From NCBI RefSeq assembly GCF_021390155.1, contig NZ_CP089985.1, positions 3,049,001 through 3,113,000 of the forward strand: a DNA stretch of 64,000 bases, given 5' to 3'. Source of the stretch: Pseudomonas sp. HN11 (GTDB lineage Bacteria; Pseudomonadota; Gammaproteobacteria; Pseudomonadales; Pseudomonadaceae). Of this stretch, positions 8,611-21,751 are shown one piece after another (position 1 is the first letter of the stretch; each line of letters begins with the position of its first letter). The translations under genes were made by a program, and so were the position numbers. The notes under the pieces were generated by a model. That model was not told where the DNA came from. It made no database searches and saw only the letters and a program-made list of their open reading frames with translations.

Positions 8611-8645
8611 AGTGCTGACTGACTCATTTTTTTCAAGGAAGGCGG

Positions 8646-9572
8646 ATGTCTCTTACATTATTGGATCGTTATCGCGGCAGCCTGCTGGGCCTGGCTTGTG
8701 GCGACGCAGTGGGCACCACCGTTGAGTTCATGCCGCGCGGCACATTCACACCGCTCACCGATATGGTGGGGGGAGGTCCTTTCAACCTCAACCCGGGCGA
8801 ATGGACGGACGACACTTCGATGGCGTTGTGCCTTGCCGAAAGCCTGCTGCGTAAAGGTGGTTTTGATGCCGCTGACCAGATGGGGCGCTATCTGAACTGG
8901 TGGAAGTGGGGTCATCTGAGCTCCACGGGCGATTGTTTTGATATTGGTATGACGGTGCGTGCGGCATTGACTGCGTTTGAGCGACAGGGTGATCCATTTG
9001 CCGGTTCAACGGACCCCTTTTCCGCAGGAAACGGTTCGATGATGCGTCTTGCGCCAGTGGTATTGTTTTACTTTCCAGACGTTCAACGTGTCGACAAATT
9101 CTCTCGTCAAAGCTCCCTCACGACACATGGTGCCCAAGAGGCTGTCGAATGTTGCGTTGTGCTAGCGCGTGCAATCAGTAACGCCTTGAGTGGGGCGACA
9201 AAAGAGCAGATGTTGAAGGTTTCATGCGCCGGCCTTTCTGCGCCAAAGGTCGTGGCAATTGCCCAAGGGGATTATTGCAGCAAGAGGCTCGCAAAAATCA
9301 CTGCTTCCGGTTACGCAGTCGCCTCATTGGAAGCAGCACTTTGGTGTGTATTTCAAACGGACAGCTTCGCCGACGCCGTATTGGCGGCCGCGAACCTGGG
9401 CGATGACGCGGATACCACGGCCGCCATCGTTGGCCAATTGGCGGGTGCGCATTATGGTGTGCAGGGTATTCCGGAGGGATGGCTGGAGAAGCTTTGCATG
9501 CGTGATGCCATTGAGGAAATGGCCGACGCATTGTTCAAGGCCTCTACTGAAGATCACGTGTCTATCAACTAA
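8646..9572 (+). CDS. ADP-ribosylglycohydrolase-family protein
   Basis: 308 residues with the DraG/ARH metal-binding motifs in order. These are GDAVGTTVEF near the N-terminus, TDDTSMALCLAESLL (two Asp and a Thr for the first Mg), the central GNGSMMRLAPV, and the C-terminal GDDADTTAAIVGQLAGA carrying the remaining ligands. All expected acidic ligands are present, so it is probably active in removing ADP-ribose from a protein or nucleotide-derived substrate. No ADP-ribosyltransferase partner is nearby. The start follows AAGGAAGGCGG. It ends just before a REP pair. Confidence 0.9.
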   Translation: MSLTLLDRYRGSLLGLACGDAVGTTVEFMPRGTFTPLTDMVGGGPFNLNPGEWTDDTSMALCLAESLLRKGGFDAADQMGRYLNWWKWGHLSSTGDCFDIGMTVRAALTAFERQGDPFAGSTDPFSAGNGSMMRLAPVVLFYFPDVQRVDKFSRQSSLTTHGAQEAVECCVVLARAISNALSGATKEQMLKVSCAGLSAPKVVAIAQGDYCSKRLAKITASGYAVASLEAALWCVFQTDSFADAVLAAANLGDDADTTAAIVGQLAGAHYGVQGIPEGWLEKLCMRDAIEEMADALFKASTEDHVSIN

Positions 9573-9590
9573 GGGAAAACGAAGCTCCCT

Positions 9591-9722
9591 GTGGCGAGCA
9601 GGCTTGCCCTGCGTTGGGCCGCGAAGCGGCCCCAATACAGTCGCCCCGGTTCTTCAGTTAGAAATCGGCCGCCTGCGGTTAGGGCTGCTTCGCAGCCCGG
9701 CGCAGGGCAAGCCTGCTCACTA
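9591..9722. repeat. Paired inverted REP elements
   Basis: A ~23-bp sequence at 9591-9613 (core GAGCAGGCTTGCCCTGCG) recurs inverted at 9700-9722 with two mismatches. Between them are two small hairpins with TTCG-type loops (9614-9634 and 9682-9698). This is the pattern of Pseudomonas REP doublets. It sits between convergent genes. Confidence 0.8.
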
Positions 9723-9731
9723 CAAGGGATA

Positions 9732-12533
<2,802 letters not shown>

Positions 12534-12575
12534 TGTTCTAACTCCTTGGAACGTTCAGTACAAATGGAGGAGGGC

Positions 12576-13520
12576 TCAGATGCCCCAGGCAAAAGGATCG
12601 TGCTCGTCGATCAGCAAGGTGCTGTCGGCGGTCATGTACGCGCTGCCGGTGATAAAGGGCCGTATGAAGTCGCCGTCCCACTCGTAGCGGCCTCCGAATT
12701 GGCTGCCGGTGATGCTGGCTTGCGTCCAGGTTTCACCGGGCTTGAGCTGTCCGTCGGCGGCCAGGCAGGCCAGCTTGGCGCTGGTGCCGGTGCCGCAGGG
12801 CGAGCGGTCGTAGGCTTTGCCGGGGCACATGACGAAGTTGCGGCTGTTGGCCAGGTCGTCATCGGCGAACAGTTCGATGTGGTCGATCAGTGCGCCGTCC
12901 GCTCCGTGAATGCCTTGGTCCTCCAGGGCTTTGAGCATCGCCCAGGTGTAGTCGGTGAGCGCACCCACGTTGTCCATCTGCAAGCGTTGGCCGTGGTCCG
13001 AGACGAGGAAAAACCAGTTGCCGCCCCAGGCGATGTCGCCGTAAACCACGCCATGCCCCGGCACATCCACCGGCACCTGTTGCTGCAAGCGATAGGCGGG
13101 CACGTTGCGCAGGGTCACCGCGCCGTCCTCGTGCAGCGTGGCGGTGACCGGGCCGACGGGCGTGTCGATGCTGTGCACGCCCGGCGCGATGCGACCCAAG
13201 TGGTGCAACGACGTTACCAGGCCGATGGTGCCGTGGCCGCACATGCCGAGGTAGCCGGCGTTGTTGAAAAAGATCACGCCGCATACCGCGCCGGGGGTGA
13301 CAGGCTCGCAATACAGCGCGCCGACCAGTACGTCATTGCCACGCGGCTCCAGCAGGCACGCACGGCGCCAGTGGTCGTGCTCGGTACGCAGGTTGTGCAA
13401 CTGATCGGCAATAGTGACGCCGTTCAGCGTCGGGAAACCGCTCATGACCAGGCGCGTCGGTTCGCCGCCGGTGTGGGAGTCGATCACGTGCAGTTTCTTG
13501 AACTTGCCTTGAGCTGTCAT
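12576..13520 (-). CDS. lhpA: 4-hydroxyproline 2-epimerase
   Basis: 314 residues from the ATG at 13520; a longer frame to 13661 adds a non-family N-terminus. It belongs to the proline racemase family. The first catalytic Cys is in [14 protein letters not shown] (~residue 94) and the second in [17 protein letters not shown]. Both cysteines present distinguishes epimerases from the dehydratase branch, which has Cys/Thr. It interconverts trans-4-hydroxy-L-proline and cis-4-hydroxy-D-proline, the first pathway step. It is the first gene of the lhp operon and is divergent from the AraC-type regulator. Confidence 0.9.
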   Translation of the reverse strand: MTAQGKFKKLHVIDSHTGGEPTRLVMSGFPTLNGVTIADQLHNLRTEHDHWRRACLLEPRGNDVLVGALYCEPVTPGAVCGVIFFNNAGYLGMCGHGTIGLVTSLHHLGRIAPGVHSIDTPVGPVTATLHEDGAVTLRNVPAYRLQQQVPVDVPGHGVVYGDIAWGGNWFFLVSDHGQRLQMDNVGALTDYTWAMLKALEDQGIHGADGALIDHIELFADDDLANSRNFVMCPGKAYDRSPCGTGTSAKLACLAADGQLKPGETWTQASITGSQFGGRYEWDGDFIRPFITGSAYMTADSTLLIDEHDPFAWGI

Positions 13521-13706
13521 AGCGTCGCCTTCTTGTGAGTTATAGGACAGGCATGCGGTGGCCATACAGTGAACGCATGAAAGGCGGCGCGATTGATGTT
13601 TTTTGCCGGCATCGATGACGAAATCAGCACAGTTTTGCTTTCTCGACAGGGCGCGGGACATCGGGCAATCTGCTACGCGTCAGGCCACCAGCGGGGATCA
13701 ACCGTC
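13521..13706. promoter_or_regulatory. Divergent lhp control region
   Basis: This 186-bp gap separates the operon start (13520, minus) from the regulator start (13707, plus). By position it should hold both promoters and the regulator's operator. No convincing core promoter or palindrome was picked out by eye. Confidence 0.4.
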
Positions 13707-14462
13707 ATGATGCAGAGCGCGTTCGCGACCCTTTGCCAAGGGAGCAGCCCCCAAGACATCGAACAGTTATTGGCCAGTGTCGCGCAGCTATTGCCGATGC
13801 TGGACGTGATCCCCAATGCGGCGATTTTCATCAAGGACACCCAGGCCCGCTATGTGCTCGCCAACCGCACCCTGGTGCAGCGCTGCGGCCTCAAGCAGCT
13901 GCAACCGCTGCTGGGCAAGACCAGTGCCGAAGTCTTCCCCGCGCAATTGGGGCCGGGCTACACCGAGCAGGACCGGCGCGTGCTGGAGCAGGGCTTTGTG
14001 CTGGAAGATCAGTTGGAACTGCACCTGTACGGCACCCGCGAACCCGGCTGGTGCCTGACCCACAAGTGGCCGCTGTACAACCATTCGGGCGCGATCATTG
14101 GCCTGGCCGGTATCTCGGTCGACCTGCAAACCGCCAGCGAAAGCCACCCGGCGTACCAGCGCCTGGCCGCCGTGGACGCGCACATCCGCGCGCACTTCAA
14201 CCGCCGTGTCACGCTGGGTGAATTGACGCGCATCGCCGGGATTTCAGTGGCGCAACTGGAGCGCTACTGCAAGCGTGTGTTTCACCTCACGCCACGGCAG
14301 ATGATCCAGAAAGTGCGGCTGGAGCATGCGCACCGGCTGTTGCACACCGATCTGCCGATCACGGACGTGGCGCTGCAGTGCGGGTATACCGATCACAGTG
14401 CGTTCACCCGACAGTTCAAGGCGTCTACCGGCTTCACACCCCGGCAATACCGAGACACCTGA
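13707..14462 (+). CDS. AraC-family regulator with PAS domain, probable lhp regulator
   Basis: 251 residues from the ATG at 13707. The N-terminal ~135 residues look like a PAS sensor (MLDVIPNAAIFIKDTQARYV and GLAGISVDL). The C-terminal ~100 residues form a double-HTH AraC domain (TLGELTRIAGISVAQLERYC and PITDVALQCGYTDHSAFTRQ). It is divergent from the hydroxyproline operon, the arrangement seen for the pathway-specific activator in Pseudomonas, so hydroxyproline-responsive control is inferred. It remains intact although the last structural gene of the operon is broken. Confidence 0.88.
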   Translation: MMQSAFATLCQGSSPQDIEQLLASVAQLLPMLDVIPNAAIFIKDTQARYVLANRTLVQRCGLKQLQPLLGKTSAEVFPAQLGPGYTEQDRRVLEQGFVLEDQLELHLYGTREPGWCLTHKWPLYNHSGAIIGLAGISVDLQTASESHPAYQRLAAVDAHIRAHFNRRVTLGELTRIAGISVAQLERYCKRVFHLTPRQMIQKVRLEHAHRLLHTDLPITDVALQCGYTDHSAFTRQFKASTGFTPRQYRDT

Positions 14463-14486
14463 GGTGAGCGGGCAAGCCCTCACTAC
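14462..14486. repeat. Partial REP element
   Basis: GTGAGCGGGCAAGCCCTCAC resembles the stem of the Pseudomonas GAGCGGGCTTGCCCGCTC REP family. It follows directly on the regulator's stop codon. Confidence 0.5.
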
Positions 14487-14580
14487 GCTAGTCGGTGGCG
14501 GCCTTCAGGACCTCTTTGATGGGTCAAGTTACGGGTTGAGAGTATCGTGGTCGGGTCTTCAACGGTTTCGGAGAACCCCA

Positions 14581-17500
14581 TCAAACGTTGATGGTTTCGG
14601 CCGGGGGTAACGGCCGTGGCACCGGAACAACAGGCACTGCCGCCGCTTTGGGTTTGGGCTCGGCCTTGTAGCCATGGGAGTAGGGCTCTTTCGGCTCGCG
14701 AATCAGCGCATCTAGCCATTTTTGGTTCGTCGGGCTCATGGCTTGGTCTGTACCGATTCGAATCACCCAGCCGTCTGCGGCCCATTTGCTCATGATTTGC
14801 TGCAGCTTCTGAGTGTATTCGGACGCCGGACAAGCAATGCCTGCCCACGGGTCGACCACCCACGCGTCTGCCCACTGCGGCTCTGTGAAGTTGATACTGC
14901 CCTTGGGTTTTACCGGAGGGCCGCCGACGACAGTAAAAACATGACTGTCGCCCGCGTACCAATCGTAGGCAGATCCGCCGCTATTGATGATGGTTTCCCT
15001 AGCGAGCGCCGCCATTTCTCCGCAATTGCCGGCGCCTGCCTTTATCACGATGTTTCCAGAAATGAGCGCATTGGGGTTGCGGGTTTCGCGCAGCCAGTTG
15101 TTCACACTGTTGGCGGCATCTGCCCGCGCGCGGTCAGCCGCCGAACGCACCAAGTTGCCAGGCCCCAGGCCGGTCGCCTGCATATCGTCATGTACGGCCT
15201 GCAGGGTCTGCTCTGCGTAGAACCTGTTCTGTTGTGCCAGTGTGAACGCGTTGAAATTTGCGGGCTTGACCAATGTGCGCACTTCACCAGGGTGCAATGC
15301 AATAACGGTCTTGCCGGTCGCACCGCGTCGCTGCAACTGGTAGGCAACTTCACGTTTTTGTTCGGCAGTCATGTCGGCACACCGGGCTTTCAGCGCGTCG
15401 ACATCTGTTTTGGCATAACCGGCCTTTTCCAGGTCCTTGTACACATCCTCAAGTTTGGGCAGGGCCACGAATTTATTGTCCATGGCGGTACCTGCAGGCC
15501 TCTGACGCGTGTACAACTTGTTGCGATAACTTTTGGCGAGGGCGACGTCGAATTTCTCGGGCGTACATTTTAAAAATACAGCGTCAGGGTGTTTCAGGCT
15601 GTCGAGTGTGGCGTAATAGAATTCGCCCACGTCGGCTTCAATGACCAAGTATTTGGTCGAGGAACCCTTGCGCGGGCTGGCAACCACCACGCCGCGCACG
15701 TCACGACTGTCGTTGCACAGGTCGCTGATGGGGCCAAGCTTGACCACGCGGGTTTCCGTGTCAATGAAGGGGTTGCTGGTGCCGTCATAAAAGCCAAAGT
15801 TCTTATCGTTGACCACGCTCCCGCGTATGGTGCTTTTATAGGTGACGGGATCTTTACGGGCAACCGAGACCAGCTTTTCACCATTGACTTTGTAAAGGCG
15901 CCGTTCAAATACGGTGAAGCGTTCACGCTGTAGCAGTCGTTTGGCGCTCGGGTACAGGCGCACATGCTCAAGGGCTTGCAGCTCCTGTTGCAGCTCGCCC
16001 TGCACCTCGTTGACGGTGCGTACAAAGCAGGTATCACTGTCGCCACGCTTGACTCTGCCGGAAGACGGTGCGGGGCAATAGGCTTCGAATTGTTCCAGCT
16101 CCTTGTATTCATCCGCGGCTTGCAGGTCGCTCATCACGCCGGGGGTCTTTGGATCGTAGCGATAAACCCGGTCATCATCGATCACGTCGAAACCGTTGGC
16201 GCGGGGCAGGGTGTAGGCGTGCTCCGACATTGGGGTTTCGGTGGTCAGGGCGCGGGTACCGTCGGCGAAAGTCTCGGTACGTAACGGCAGCGTGGGCTTC
16301 ACCGGTTGGCGGGTAAGCCCTGTAGTGGCCGGCGGCGTTTCAAACGGCAGTGCGAAAGGGTCCTCGGCGACGCGTTCGCTCGCACCTGTGATGGAAAACA
16401 GCGTATTAACGGCGCCGTCGATGGCCGCCGAGACGCCTTGTTGGCGCTCCGTGGAGGTGTCGCCGGACGCGGCTTTCTCGGTGCCCAGCGCAAATTCGGC
16501 CAGACCCGTGCCTGCAGCCGCCGCCAGCACCAGTGGTTCCCCAACCGGCGCAAATTTGGCTAACAGGCCCGCTGCGGCAGTCATGTCGTTCAGCCAGGTA
16601 TCGCGGGTGATTTCGCTGTTGGACTTGATGGTCACATCCGCGTCGCTGGTCATGCGCTCTTCGGCAATGTCGGTCAAGGCGCTGAATACATCACCTCTGA
16701 GCTTTATATTCTCATCATCGATAACCACATGTTCTCGGTTGCTCCAGTAGCCGGAACCGATGTTTTTCAGAGCAGTGTCCACCCCTCTGCCGGTCTTCTC
16801 ACTGCGGCCGAAGAACACGCCGACATCCCGCCAGAAACTGTCGTTATCCTGGCGGTCGATGAGGCGAAAATGCGACGCGAATTGTTTGCGTTTTTCGGGA
16901 TCTTTACCCTGTTCTGCAATCCACTGATCCATTTGCGCGACGGAATTGAAATTGAGAAATGCCGGCTGACTACCGGGGATATATAGAATCTGCTGCCCAC
17001 CCTTGAGCTTGTTCAACCGCAGAATATCGCTGGAAATTGCGCCGTTGATGACCAGTGCATGCACGGATGCATGGGACGCTTCGACGGGGGCTTCGGCCCT
17101 CAATTGGTCGAGGTTCAGTGGTTGTGTTTCATCCAGCGGCAGGTTGGCAGCCACCGCCGACAGGATGTGACGGTAGTCATCTCGAGTCAGTCTGTGTTCC
17201 ATCGGGATTGCTTGTCGCTCTTCAGGCGTCGCGCTTTCGTAAGCCTTGAGCTGTTGGCGTGCCTGGTTGACGAATTCGCCTTTGAGGGTGGCGCGATAGT
17301 CGAGATTGTGGTCTTCCCAGAACCTTTCCAGTTGCTCTGTGAACTGGGCCTGGAAGTCGGTGTTTAAGGCAGCCTTCATCAATTTCGAGGGCGCCAACGG
17401 GAACTGGTTGTGGGCACCGTAACCCTCTTTGCCATGGCCTTTACCAACGGTGTACAGGCCCGAGAGCAAGTCCAGGTCGCCGGGAACCCGGTCCTTCTCG

Positions 17501-19488
17501 TTAAAGTTCTTCAACAGTGCATCCGGCAGTGCAAGGGATGAGGAGGGCTCCTGTTCGGTGTGCTCCCAGCCGGTCGCTGTGGGGGCTAATGTGGCTGTTC
17601 CTTCGAAGCGGTTGAGAAAAATCTTATCCGCGTCTACGGTCTGGCCGGTTTGTTCAAGGATAATTTTTTCGGCCCACTTTTTGGCTTCGTTGCGTAGCAC
17701 CGGCAGGGCCTGGCCGGTGTTGAGCATCAACTTGAGATAGCGTTCCTTTTCTCGGTTGGCACGGGCTTTTGCCACTGCCGCCTTGTTCTGCACTTCGTAA
17801 TGCGCAGTTGCAAGGTGTTCATGCCGCTCAAGGGATTTGAGCGAGCGTGAGGTCAGTTGCGCGGCTGTGTCTGGGGCAGGGAAGTCAAATCCGCCCTGAG
17901 CCTTCAACGTGGCAAGCCTTGCCGCGTCGGGGTTGGGGCCTTCGCCATAAAACGCGCCGATCTGATCTGGCGTGGCGGTGAATCCAGGGTTGCCCACAGG
18001 GCGAGCGAGCTGCTGCTCAGGGCCAGGAGCGATCACCTTGGCTGCGGCGATCAACGGGCTGGCAAGGGGGCGCCATCCGGAATCATCGTCCAGGGTGAAC
18101 TGTTTGACCTGGCCCTTCACTTTTGCCGATAGGACACCCGTTGCCGGGGTAATGACCACTGTTGACGGGTCGATACCTTGGTCACGCATCCATTGCGTCA
18201 CCACCGGTTGTTCCAGATGGGATCGGTAAAGCGTCAGCCAAGCGCCCATCACCGAGTGTGCGGGTACTTCGATCCGCGGCGGCATGGAGGGTTTCGGTTG
18301 CTGCTGTACCGCGCGGCTGTATCCTTCGGCGAGCATTGCGTCTGCAAGCAGAATGTCCGGGCTCCCGCTCATTTGCTGTTGAAGATCGAGTAATGCTTCA
18401 CGGGTATTTGGCAGGGCCCTGCCCGTGGCATGGATGAACTGCGCGAGGCTGACGGTGGAACCTGCTGGGCTATGGTGCGCCTGGCTGTAGGATGAGCCTG
18501 GGCTGAGGGGCATCCGGGTATCTTCGAGCGATTGCTGTAGGGTGTATTCGCTGAGTTGACCTGCATCCATGCGGCCGATCAGGACCTGAAGCTGATTGCC
18601 CAGGTGTTGGCGGTCGTAGGTATCACCCACTAGTCGCTGATGATTCAGTAGGGTGCGTGTGCCACGGGCCTTATCCGACTGAACAGCACGCGGGGAAGTG
18701 ATGGGTGCGAATGTCTTGTCTCGTCCCAGGGCGGCAATAACGTCGGGGTCATTGCGGTCCACACCATAGAACGCCAAGACCGTTGCCAGAGGTAGTGTGG
18801 TCTTGTCGGCGTCGGCGGCAGACAATCCCCGGTTCATACCGCTGTCGATAACTGTTGCGGCGGCCATGACCAAGCCAAGGATCGCCGGTTGGTCTTCACT
18901 GCCGGTGAGCTTGATTTCTTTATTCTGATTGGCGTTTGTGCTGTTGACTAGTTTGACTAACGACTTGAATAGGGCACGGAATGGAGACTCCTCTTCATTG
19001 TCTGCAGGTTCGATTGACGGGTGCAGTTCAACCTCAATGCCGACTCCATGAGCGCTGCTACGGAAGTTAAGCTGGGTCTGTTTGGCATGATCAACCGGAC
19101 GCCAGGTGATGCTGCTGTTGCCCGTATGAAAATCGACTTCACCCCCGTCAAACTGCTGGCTCTCAAGCCACGCCTTGAATGCCGGGCTGTGTACCGCCTG
19201 CTTGAATTGTTCGAACCACATACCCAGCGTGGAGTGCGGCGAAATGTGCAGCGGTTTGTCGTTGTGCCGGTCAAGCAGTGCCTTATGGACCTCGACGGCC
19301 AGGTCGCCGTCCGCCTTTGCGGTGGCGGCGCGGTTGTCGGCCTCAGGCTGCTTTTGGAGGTTACGATCTGGCGTGGAGGCCAAACGATAAATGCCCTGGG
19401 CCTGTCCGGATGACTGCTCAGGGGCTGGGGCTCGGGCATCGTTCGAGAGTGGTATGAATATTGTTTGTAACGACGGGGTGATGCTCAT
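14581..19488 (-). CDS. Large putative toxin, DUF6543-like with C-terminal Cys-His-Asp domain
   Basis: A 1635-residue protein with no Sec signal peptide, started by ATG 19488 with AGGTG 8 nt upstream. The middle contains an ILYIPGSQPAFLNFNSVAQM-type segment and a following helical part resembling the DUF6543 (dermonecrotic/Mcf-like toxin) module. A hydrophobic stretch (WLNDMTAAAGLLAKFAPVGE through EPLVLAAAAGTGLAEFALG) could insert in membranes. The C-terminal ~150 residues carry Cys1489 (AGNCGEMAALA), His1516 (AGDSHVFTVV) and Asp1546 (WVVDPWAG). This arrangement matches a papain/transglutaminase-like cysteine protease or deamidase, as in PMT C3-like toxin domains. The tail ends in a Pro-rich segment. 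No immunity gene or secretion gene is adjacent. Toxin role is inferred. Confidence 0.75.
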   Translation of the reverse strand: MSITPSLQTIFIPLSNDARAPAPEQSSGQAQGIYRLASTPDRNLQKQPEADNRAATAKADGDLAVEVHKALLDRHNDKPLHISPHSTLGMWFEQFKQAVHSPAFKAWLESQQFDGGEVDFHTGNSSITWRPVDHAKQTQLNFRSSAHGVGIEVELHPSIEPADNEEESPFRALFKSLVKLVNSTNANQNKEIKLTGSEDQPAILGLVMAAATVIDSGMNRGLSAADADKTTLPLATVLAFYGVDRNDPDVIAALGRDKTFAPITSPRAVQSDKARGTRTLLNHQRLVGDTYDRQHLGNQLQVLIGRMDAGQLSEYTLQQSLEDTRMPLSPGSSYSQAHHSPAGSTVSLAQFIHATGRALPNTREALLDLQQQMSGSPDILLADAMLAEGYSRAVQQQPKPSMPPRIEVPAHSVMGAWLTLYRSHLEQPVVTQWMRDQGIDPSTVVITPATGVLSAKVKGQVKQFTLDDDSGWRPLASPLIAAAKVIAPGPEQQLARPVGNPGFTATPDQIGAFYGEGPNPDAARLATLKAQGGFDFPAPDTAAQLTSRSLKSLERHEHLATAHYEVQNKAAVAKARANREKERYLKLMLNTGQALPVLRNEAKKWAEKIILEQTGQTVDADKIFLNRFEGTATLAPTATGWEHTEQEPSSSLALPDALLKNFNEKDRVPGDLDLLSGLYTVGKGHGKEGYGAHNQFPLAPSKLMKAALNTDFQAQFTEQLERFWEDHNLDYRATLKGEFVNQARQQLKAYESATPEERQAIPMEHRLTRDDYRHILSAVAANLPLDETQPLNLDQLRAEAPVEASHASVHALVINGAISSDILRLNKLKGGQQILYIPGSQPAFLNFNSVAQMDQWIAEQGKDPEKRKQFASHFRLIDRQDNDSFWRDVGVFFGRSEKTGRGVDTALKNIGSGYWSNREHVVIDDENIKLRGDVFSALTDIAEERMTSDADVTIKSNSEITRDTWLNDMTAAAGLLAKFAPVGEPLVLAAAAGTGLAEFALGTEKAASGDTSTERQQGVSAAIDGAVNTLFSITGASERVAEDPFALPFETPPATTGLTRQPVKPTLPLRTETFADGTRALTTETPMSEHAYTLPRANGFDVIDDDRVYRYDPKTPGVMSDLQAADEYKELEQFEAYCPAPSSGRVKRGDSDTCFVRTVNEVQGELQQELQALEHVRLYPSAKRLLQRERFTVFERRLYKVNGEKLVSVARKDPVTYKSTIRGSVVNDKNFGFYDGTSNPFIDTETRVVKLGPISDLCNDSRDVRGVVVASPRKGSSTKYLVIEADVGEFYYATLDSLKHPDAVFLKCTPEKFDVALAKSYRNKLYTRQRPAGTAMDNKFVALPKLEDVYKDLEKAGYAKTDVDALKARCADMTAEQKREVAYQLQRRGATGKTVIALHPGEVRTLVKPANFNAFTLAQQNRFYAEQTLQAVHDDMQATGLGPGNLVRSAADRARADAANSVNNWLRETRNPNALISGNIVIKAGAGNCGEMAALARETIINSGGSAYDWYAGDSHVFTVVGGPPVKPKGSINFTEPQWADAWVVDPWAGIACPASEYTQKLQQIMSKWAADGWVIRIGTDQAMSPTNQKWLDALIREPKEPYSHGYKAEPKPKAAAVPVVPVPRPLPPAETINV

Positions 19489-19673
19489 GGATTCGCACCT
19501 TTGCTCAGCTATTGAGTGCGCACACCAGTCGACAGTAGGACCGGCAAGGCGCTAGCTGAGTGGCGGCGGGGTGAGGATGGTTCCCTGCCTACAGTTACAT
19601 TGCGATGCAACGAATGGCACCTGTGCCCCTCATATGTCTACAAGCAACTTTTCACGATCTCGGGGCAAGGCAT

Positions 19674-21737
19674 ATGACGGCGGCTGAAAACAACCATGTG
19701 AACTGGCTGGTGGAACAATCGATGCTGCACGCGGCCCGCCAGCGGGCCAAGCTCTATTCCGGGCAGGGGCGGTTGTGGCAGCAGCCATACGCACAGACCC
19801 GGCCCCGCGATGCCTCGGCCTTGTCGTCGGTGTGGTTTACCGCCTACCCGGCGTCGATCGTGACCCGCGAGGGCGGCACAGTGTTGGAGGCGTTGGGGGA
19901 TGAAGCGCTGTGGCAGGCCTTGTCGAAAATCGGCATCCAGGGCATCCACAACGGCCCGCTGAAAAAGTCCGGCGGCTTGAGTGGCACGCAGCACACGCCG
20001 ACCATCGATGGCAATTTCGATCGCATCAGTTTCGAGATCGACCCTCAGCTGGGCACTGAGGCGCAGTTGCAGGCGTTGACGCGCATGGCGGCGGCGCACA
20101 ATGCGGTGATCATCGATGATGTGATCCCATCCCACACCGGCAAAGGGGCGGACTTTCGCCTGGCCGAGATGGCGTACGAGGACTATCCCGGCCTTTACCA
20201 CATGGTGGAAATCCGCGAAGAGGACTGGCCGCTGCTGCCCGACGTCGCCGAGGGCCGTGATGCACAGAACCTCAGCCCCGTGCAGGTCGATGCGTTGCGA
20301 GACAAGCACTACATCGTCGGTCAATTGCAGCGGGTGATCTTCTTCGAGCCTGGCGTCAAGGAAACCGACTGGAGCGCGACGGACATAGTGCTGGGCGTGG
20401 ATGGCAAGCCACGCCGTTGGGTGTATCTGCATTACTTCAAAGAAGGCCAGCCGTCGCTGAATTGGCTGGACCCGACCTTTGCCGCGCAGCAGATGATCAT
20501 TGGTGATGCGCTGCATGCCATTGACGTGATGGGCGCGAAGATCCTGCGCCTGGACGCCAACGGTTTCCTCGGTGTGGAGCGCAAGCTGGACGGCACGGCG
20601 TGGTCCGAGAGCCATCCGCTGTCGATCACTGGCAACCAGCTGCTGGGCGGGGCGATTCGCAAGGCGGGTGGTTTCAGTTTTCAGGAGTTGAACCTCACCG
20701 TGGACGACATTGCCTCGATGTCCCATGGCGGTGCCGACCTGTCCTATGACTTCATCACCCGGCCCGCGTACCAGCACGCGCTGCTGATGGGCGATGCCGA
20801 GTTCCTGCGCCTGATGCTGCGCGAAATGCACCGCCAGGGCATCGACCCAGGCTCGCTGATCCATGCGTTGCAGAACCACGATGAGCTGACCCTGGAGCTG
20901 GTGCATTTCTGGACCCTGCACGCCCATGACACGTTCCTGTACCAGGGGCAGACCTTCCCCGGCAATATCCTGCGTGAGCACATTCGCGAGCAGATGTATG
21001 AGCGTCTGGCCGGTGAGCACGCGCCCTACAACCTCAAGTTCGTGACCAATGGGGTGTCGTGTACCACCGCCAGCATCATCACGGCGGCGTTGGGTATTCG
21101 GGAACTGGATGCGATCACCGCTGCGGATATCCAGCAGATTCGCCAGATCCATCTGCTGCTGGTGATGTACAACGCCATGCAGCCCGGGGTGTTTGCCTTA
21201 TCGGGATGGGATCTGGTGGGCGCACTGCCGCTGGCGGGCGAAGAGGTCGAGCACTTGATGCAGGATGGCGATACTCGCTGGATTCATCGCGGGGCTTATG
21301 ACCTGGTGGACCTGAACCCGGATGCGGAGCTTTCGGCGGGTCACATGCCGCGCTCGAAAAGCCTGTATGGCAGCTTGAACACCCAGTTGCAGGACCCGGA
21401 ATCCTTTGCCTCGCAACTGCAGAAAATCCTCGCGGTGCGTCGCGCCTATGACATCGCCGCCAGCCGCCAGATTTTAGTGCCGGAGGTTGAAAACTCGGCG
21501 CTGCTGGTGATGGTCCATGAATTGCCGGCCGGCAAAGGCACACAGATCACCGCGTTGAATTTCGGTGCTGCGCCTATCACTGAAACCCTGCATTTGACGG
21601 ATATTGCCGCTGGGATGGTGGTGGACATCATCAACGAGAGGGTGGAGGGGGACCTGACGGCGGAGGGCGAATTCACCATCACCCTGGATGGGTACGAAGG
21701 GTTGGCATTGCGGGTGGTCAGCAGTTCACCACTGTGA
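19674..21737 (+). CDS. GH13-family glucosyltransferase/trehalose synthase-like enzyme
   Basis: From the ATG at 19674 (AAGG upstream) the product is 687 residues; a longer frame opens at 19605. The alpha-amylase barrel is recognised by [20 protein letters not shown] (first conserved region), [13 protein letters not shown] with the nucleophilic Asp, [12 protein letters not shown] with the acid/base Glu, and [14 protein letters not shown] with the transition-state Asp. All three catalytic acids are present. The layout resembles the divergent Pseudomonas trehalose-synthase-like group rather than standard TreS. Alpha-glucan or trehalose metabolism is likely; the exact reaction is uncertain. It converges on ppk2. 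Confidence 0.8.
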   Translation: MTAAENNHVNWLVEQSMLHAARQRAKLYSGQGRLWQQPYAQTRPRDASALSSVWFTAYPASIVTREGGTVLEALGDEALWQALSKIGIQGIHNGPLKKSGGLSGTQHTPTIDGNFDRISFEIDPQLGTEAQLQALTRMAAAHNAVIIDDVIPSHTGKGADFRLAEMAYEDYPGLYHMVEIREEDWPLLPDVAEGRDAQNLSPVQVDALRDKHYIVGQLQRVIFFEPGVKETDWSATDIVLGVDGKPRRWVYLHYFKEGQPSLNWLDPTFAAQQMIIGDALHAIDVMGAKILRLDANGFLGVERKLDGTAWSESHPLSITGNQLLGGAIRKAGGFSFQELNLTVDDIASMSHGGADLSYDFITRPAYQHALLMGDAEFLRLMLREMHRQGIDPGSLIHALQNHDELTLELVHFWTLHAHDTFLYQGQTFPGNILREHIREQMYERLAGEHAPYNLKFVTNGVSCTTASIITAALGIRELDAITAADIQQIRQIHLLLVMYNAMQPGVFALSGWDLVGALPLAGEEVEHLMQDGDTRWIHRGAYDLVDLNPDAELSAGHMPRSKSLYGSLNTQLQDPESFASQLQKILAVRRAYDIAASRQILVPEVENSALLVMVHELPAGKGTQITALNFGAAPITETLHLTDIAAGMVVDIINERVEGDLTAEGEFTITLDGYEGLALRVVSSSPL

Positions 21738-21751
21738 CCACCCCCACTACA

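Noticed and set aside
19638..21152. 504-codon minus-strand frame
   Set aside because: Antisense to the GH13 gene, whose catalytic motifs are clear.
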